Under the pieces are notes generated by a model. It was not told where the DNA came from. It searched no databases and saw only the letters and a program-made list of their open reading frames with translations. Below, piece by piece: positions 24,620 to 27,561 of a stretch of DNA of 27,561 nt. This stretch comes from JAZKIX01 sp040384645. Its GTDB lineage: Bacteria > Pseudomonadota > Gammaproteobacteria > Burkholderiales > Burkholderiaceae_D. Every line of letters begins with the position of its first letter. The stretch's first letter is position 1. The stretch covers positions 1 to 27,561 of the forward strand of contig JAZKIX010000171.1 in assembly GCA_040384645.1 (NCBI GenBank). The letters run 5' to 3'. The translations under genes were made by a program, and so were the position numbers.

Positions 24620-24815
24620 CTTTGGATACCGAGTAAATGCGTCATTGATTCATGGCTATTTTATTTCCAACGCCTAAACTTGAAAGCGCGAACAGAGCGG
24701 TATTTCATGCATTGATCGTTCAAATGGAATTGCCATTCTGCCGTTAGCATGGAACGATCAAACAGGTCTTGATTCGCACACATTCTAAAAAGTGTGAATG
24801 ACGGAGGAGCGCAAC
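24620..24815. promoter_or_regulatory. flgA-flgB divergent regulatory region with long inverted repeat
   Basis: TTGATCGTTC (24712-24721) and GAACGATCAA (24752-24761) are exact reverse complements 30 bases apart. Inside them lies AATGG-N5-CCATT (24723-24737). The position between two divergent flagellar operons suggests a site for a master regulator such as FlhDC, but I cannot match a known box with confidence. GGAGGAG at about 24803-24809 is the flgB ribosome-binding site. Confidence 0.45.
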
Positions 24816-25232
24816 ATGGTAGGGAAATTAGACGATTATTTACGTTTTCACGAAACTGCGCTCAGCCTGCGCGGACAACGGCAGCAGGTCTTGGCATCGA
24901 ATATCGCCAATGCCGATACACCCAATTACAAGGCCAGGGATATCGATTTTGCCAACGCCATACAAGGGGCGATGGCAAAAGCCAGCGGCAATGCAAGCAA
25001 CCCCAGCACGCTGAAACTGACTGCGCCCGCCCATTTGGGCGGTAATGCCGGGGCCGGGCCAACTGGCACGCCTCTGCTATATCGTCCGATGGTGCAGGGC
25101 AGTGTCGACGGCAACACGGTCGATATGGATGTCGAGCGCAATCAGTTTGCAGATAACGCGATTCGATACGAAGCGGGCATCACGATCATCAGCTTGCAGA
25201 TCAAACATATGTTGGCTGCAATTCAAGGTTAA
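24816..25232 (+). CDS. flgB: Flagellar proximal rod protein FlgB
   Basis: 138 residues. It begins VGKLDDYLRFHETALSLRGQ and contains QQVLASNIANADTPNYKARDIDF, the rod-family N-terminal motif; the C-terminal half NTVDMDVERNQFADNAIRYEAGITIISLQIKHML is also typical. Start at 24816: GGAGG lies eight bases upstream, whereas the ATG at 24798 sits before that site and would add six residues. It is exported without cleavage and forms the cell-proximal rod. It leads the flgB-flgC-flgD-flgE operon; flgC follows after 15 bases. Confidence 0.95.
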   Translation: MVGKLDDYLRFHETALSLRGQRQQVLASNIANADTPNYKARDIDFANAIQGAMAKASGNASNPSTLKLTAPAHLGGNAGAGPTGTPLLYRPMVQGSVDGNTVDMDVERNQFADNAIRYEAGITIISLQIKHMLAAIQG

Positions 25233-25247
25233 TAGGGGATAACGATC

Positions 25248-25652
25248 ATGTCGCTATTTAATATTTTTAATGTATCCGGTTCTGCCATGAGTGCCCAGGC
25301 GCAGCGTCTGAACGTGGTTGCCAGCAATCTGGCTAATGCCGACAGTGCCACAAGCGCTACCGGCCAGCCCTATCGCGCCAAGCAAGTTGTGTTTAGCGCG
25401 GAGCCGGTCGATGGCGCTCAGGCTACCGGTGTAAAGGTGCAAGGCGTAGTGGAAGATGCCTCGCCGCCTAAATTGATGTACGACCCCAAGCATCCGCTGG
25501 CCGATGAAAAAGGCAATGTCGCGATGCCTAACGTCAACGTGGTTGAGGAAATGGTCAATATGTTGTCGGCGTCGCGTTCGTATCAAACCAATGTCGAGAC
25601 CATGAATGCAGCCAAGACGATGTTGTTGAAAACGCTGACCATCGGTCAATAG
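25248..25652 (+). CDS. flgC: Flagellar proximal rod protein FlgC
   Basis: 134 residues. It carries the rod motif AQRLNVVASNLANADSATSATGQPYRAKQVVF, the family's VYDP-like segment seen here as LMYDPKHPLADEKGNVAMPNVNVVEEMVNM, and the C-terminal SRSYQTNVETMNAAKTMLLKTLTIGQ. AGGGGAT precedes the ATG. It forms part of the rod with FlgB and FlgF and is exported by the FlhA/FlhB gate. Confidence 0.96.
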   Translation: MSLFNIFNVSGSAMSAQAQRLNVVASNLANADSATSATGQPYRAKQVVFSAEPVDGAQATGVKVQGVVEDASPPKLMYDPKHPLADEKGNVAMPNVNVVEEMVNMLSASRSYQTNVETMNAAKTMLLKTLTIGQ

Positions 25653-25711
25653 CGCTGATATTTATTTTTGATATTCATTTCGGTTTCCCAAATTATTAGA
25701 AGGAGTTTTTC

Positions 25712-26383
25712 ATGTCGACTGTGCAAGATACCAAACCATCAGCGGCATTGCTGGCGACCATGAATCCTGCTAAAACGACTGGGCAATCCGGCTCGGTCGA
25801 GGCGCAAGACCGCTTCATGACCTTGCTGGTGACGCAAATGAAGAATCAAGACCCGCTTAACCCGCTCGACAATGCGCAAGTGACCAGCCAACTGGCGCAA
25901 TTGTCGACCGTTACCGGTATCGATAAGCTCAATGCCACGTTGGAAGGCTTAATGGGCAGTTATCAATCGAGCCAATCCTTGCAAGCGGCCAGCATGATCG
26001 GTCACGGCGTCCTAACTAGCGGCAGCAATCTTGACCTTTCTAAAGGCGAAGGATTATTCGGCGTCGAGTTGGCTGGCCCGGCTGATGCGGTCGAGGTTTC
26101 GATCAAGGACGCTGCAGGTAAAACAGTGCGTACCGTCAATCTGAGGTCGATGGAAGCCGGCACGTTTCCCTTGAAATGGGATGGTAAAAACGATGAAGGT
26201 GTGGTGGCTGCCGATGGTAATTACACTTTTAGCGTGACAGCGACGCAAGGCGGGAAGAGTACCGATGTAACTGGGCTTGCATTTGGCTCGGTGGCCAGCG
26301 TATCGACCGGAGCGCAGGGCGTGAAGCTCAACGGTCCCGGAATCGGTGCCATCAACCTGGCCGATGTGCGCCAGATTCTTTAA
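25712..26383 (+). CDS. flgD: Flagellar hook cap/assembly protein FlgD
   Basis: 223 residues. The N-terminal hook-capping region reads QDRFMTLLVTQMKNQDPLNPLDNAQVTSQLAQLSTVTGIDKLN; the C-terminal part is a FlgD Ig-like/FLN domain (LKWDGKNDEGVVAADGNYTFSVTA). It caps the growing hook and is removed when the hook is complete. AGAAGGAG lies seven bases before the ATG. The 59-base spacing from flgC is the widest within this operon but shows no terminator. flgE follows after 25 bases. Confidence 0.96.
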   Translation: MSTVQDTKPSAALLATMNPAKTTGQSGSVEAQDRFMTLLVTQMKNQDPLNPLDNAQVTSQLAQLSTVTGIDKLNATLEGLMGSYQSSQSLQAASMIGHGVLTSGSNLDLSKGEGLFGVELAGPADAVEVSIKDAAGKTVRTVNLRSMEAGTFPLKWDGKNDEGVVAADGNYTFSVTATQGGKSTDVTGLAFGSVASVSTGAQGVKLNGPGIGAINLADVRQIL

Positions 26384-26408
26384 AAATCGATAAAACCAGG
26401 AGAGCAAC

Positions 26409-27561
26409 ATGAGTTTTCAACAAGGATTGAGTGGTTTGAATGCCGCCTCGAAGACATTGGAAGTCATCGGTAACAATGTCGCCAATGCCAGCACGGTCGG
26501 CTTCAAGCAATCGCAGGCCCAATTTGCCGATGTATACGCCACGTCACTGTCAGGCGGCGGGGCAGGCCAAGCTGGTATTGGTGTCAAGGTTGCGCAAATT
26601 GCACAGCAATTCACGCAAGGTAACGTTAGTTCATCCAACAATCCGCTTGATATTGCGATCAAGGGACGTGGATTTTTCAGGATGAGCGATAACGGATCGA
26701 TCACGTATGCGCGCAACGGGCAATTTCAACTCGATAAAACGGGATATATTATCAACGCCGCCGGCCATCGCCTCACTGGATACGTGGCTGACGCACAAGG
26801 CGTGCTACAGACTGGTGCCCCGACCGATCTCGTCATCAGCTCGGCAGATGCTGCGCCTCAAGTCAGTACCGAGGTCAATACCGTGCTGAATCTGGATTCG
26901 CGTGAAGTGGTACCGACACCGCTGCCGACATTCGATCCTGCCGATCCGGCTACCTATACCGCCACCACCTCGATCAATGTCTTTGACACCCTGGGCAATT
27001 CGCATTTGTTACAGACCTTTTATATTAAAACCGCGCCCAACACCTGGAATCTGCAAGCCACCGTCGATGGCGCTGCTGCCACTTTTGCTGCTCCCAGTAA
27101 TTTGGTTTTCGATACCTCCGGCGCAATCGACACCACCTTGACGACGACCCCGATTACGGTTACTTCACCAGCCCTGACTACCGGTGCTGCAACGCCTTTA
27201 GTGCTGGACTTGAGCTATACCGGGACGACCCAGTTCGGCTCTATTTTCGGCATTAATGCGCAAAATCAGGATGGTTTCGCATCGGGACACTTGTCCGGGT
27301 TCAGTGTCGCCGATGATGGCAAGATTGTCGGCCGCTACACCAATGGCCAATCTAAAAACCTGGGACAAGTTGTATTGGGTGATTTCACCAATCCCAATGG
27401 CTTGCAACCCTTGGGTGATAACGAATGGGCTGAAACCAGCATGTCTGGCGTTGCCTTGGTGGGGGTGGCCGGCTCCGGTTCATTGGGTGGGTTTCAATCG
27501 TCAGCAGTGGAGGAATCCAATGTTGATCTGACAGCAGAATTGGTCAATATGATCACGGCGC
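26409..27561 (+). CDS. flgE: Flagellar hook protein FlgE, 3' end cut by window edge
   Basis: At least 384 residues. It begins SFQQGLSGLNAASKTLEVIG, then NNVANASTVGFKQSQAQFADVYA (rod/hook N-terminal motif), followed by the FlgE D2-type middle with IKGRGFFRM, SINVFDTLGNSHLLQTFY and LDLSYTGTTQFGS. It ends near the window edge with SSAVEESNVDLTAELVNMITA, the start of the C-terminal coiled segment, so only about 15-20 residues are missing. It polymerises into the hook that joins rod and filament. AGGAG precedes the ATG. The middle region is rich in Thr, Ala and Pro, as in many betaproteobacterial hooks. Confidence 0.95.
   Translation, partial: MSFQQGLSGLNAASKTLEVIGNNVANASTVGFKQSQAQFADVYATSLSGGGAGQAGIGVKVAQIAQQFTQGNVSSSNNPLDIAIKGRGFFRMSDNGSITYARNGQFQLDKTGYIINAAGHRLTGYVADAQGVLQTGAPTDLVISSADAAPQVSTEVNTVLNLDSREVVPTPLPTFDPADPATYTATTSINVFDTLGNSHLLQTFYIKTAPNTWNLQATVDGAAATFAAPSNLVFDTSGAIDTTLTTTPITVTSPALTTGAATPLVLDLSYTGTTQFGSIFGINAQNQDGFASGHLSGFSVADDGKIVGRYTNGQSKNLGQVVLGDFTNPNGLQPLGDNEWAETSMSGVALVGVAGSGSLGGFQSSAVEESNVDLTAELVNMITA

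Noticed and set aside
1..27561. CRISPR arrays, tRNA or rRNA genes, transposases, prophage genes
   Set aside because: No regularly spaced repeats, cloverleaf sequences, rRNA signatures, transposase or phage protein motifs were seen in any part of the window.

Overview
The window is about 27.6 kb of a Gram-negative, flagellated bacterium. It is most likely a betaproteobacterium of the order Burkholderiales, with an Oxalobacteraceae-like gene order. That placement is an inference from protein character (FlhB, FlhA, FlhF, FlhG, FliA, MotC/MotD-type stators, the large DUF349 protein) and from gene order; no rRNA or tRNA gene is present to confirm it. Three runs of exactly ten N mark assembly gaps. 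Each falls inside a gene (wzt, a START-like protein, flgN), and at least two of them do not preserve the reading frame.

Region 1 (1-4962, minus strand) is a surface-polysaccharide operon. Reading 5' to 3' on the minus strand it holds a perosamine-synthase-like aminotransferase, the ABC-2 permease Wzm, the ATPase Wzt, and a large glycosyltransferase with two GT-B-type halves that runs off the left edge. Wzm/Wzt and Wzt/glycosyltransferase are joined by ATGA stop/start overlaps. The set fits synthesis and export of an O-antigen containing a 4-amino-6-deoxysugar. By eye this block is more AT-rich than the rest.

Region 2 (4963-9457) has a divergent promoter region, an 860-residue helical DUF349-family protein of unknown role, a gene-poor stretch rich in repeats and palindromes, and an HI0933/TIGR03862-type flavoprotein. 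Region 3 (9458-13872) is a ChvE-MmsA-MmsB (GguAB) type monosaccharide ABC transporter. A very strong intrinsic terminator lies between the binding-protein gene and the ATPase gene. Region 4 (13873-15277) carries a hairpin, a second copy of a 69-bp dispersed repeat, a gap-interrupted SRPBCC/START-like gene and about 630 bp with no convincing gene.

Region 5 (15278 to the right end) is a flagellar cluster. On the plus strand flhB-flhA-flhF-flhG-fliA-motC-motD form one tightly overlapping operon: export gate, placement/number control, sigma-28 and a stator pair. On the minus strand flgA-flgM-flgN encode the P-ring chaperone, the anti-sigma-28 factor and the hook-junction chaperone. The divergent plus-strand flgB-flgC-flgD-flgE (truncated by the window edge) encodes rod and hook parts. 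A consensus sigma-28 promoter lies just upstream of flgM, so FliA, made in the neighbouring operon, would drive its own inhibitor. FlhG keeps the FlhF-activating N-terminal motif but has a degraded ATP-binding loop.

I did not find a wholly new system. The most useful leads are the degenerate FlhG, the textbook sigma-28 site, the dispersed repeat pair, the intra-operon terminator, and the sequence next to the gap in wzt that does not fit.
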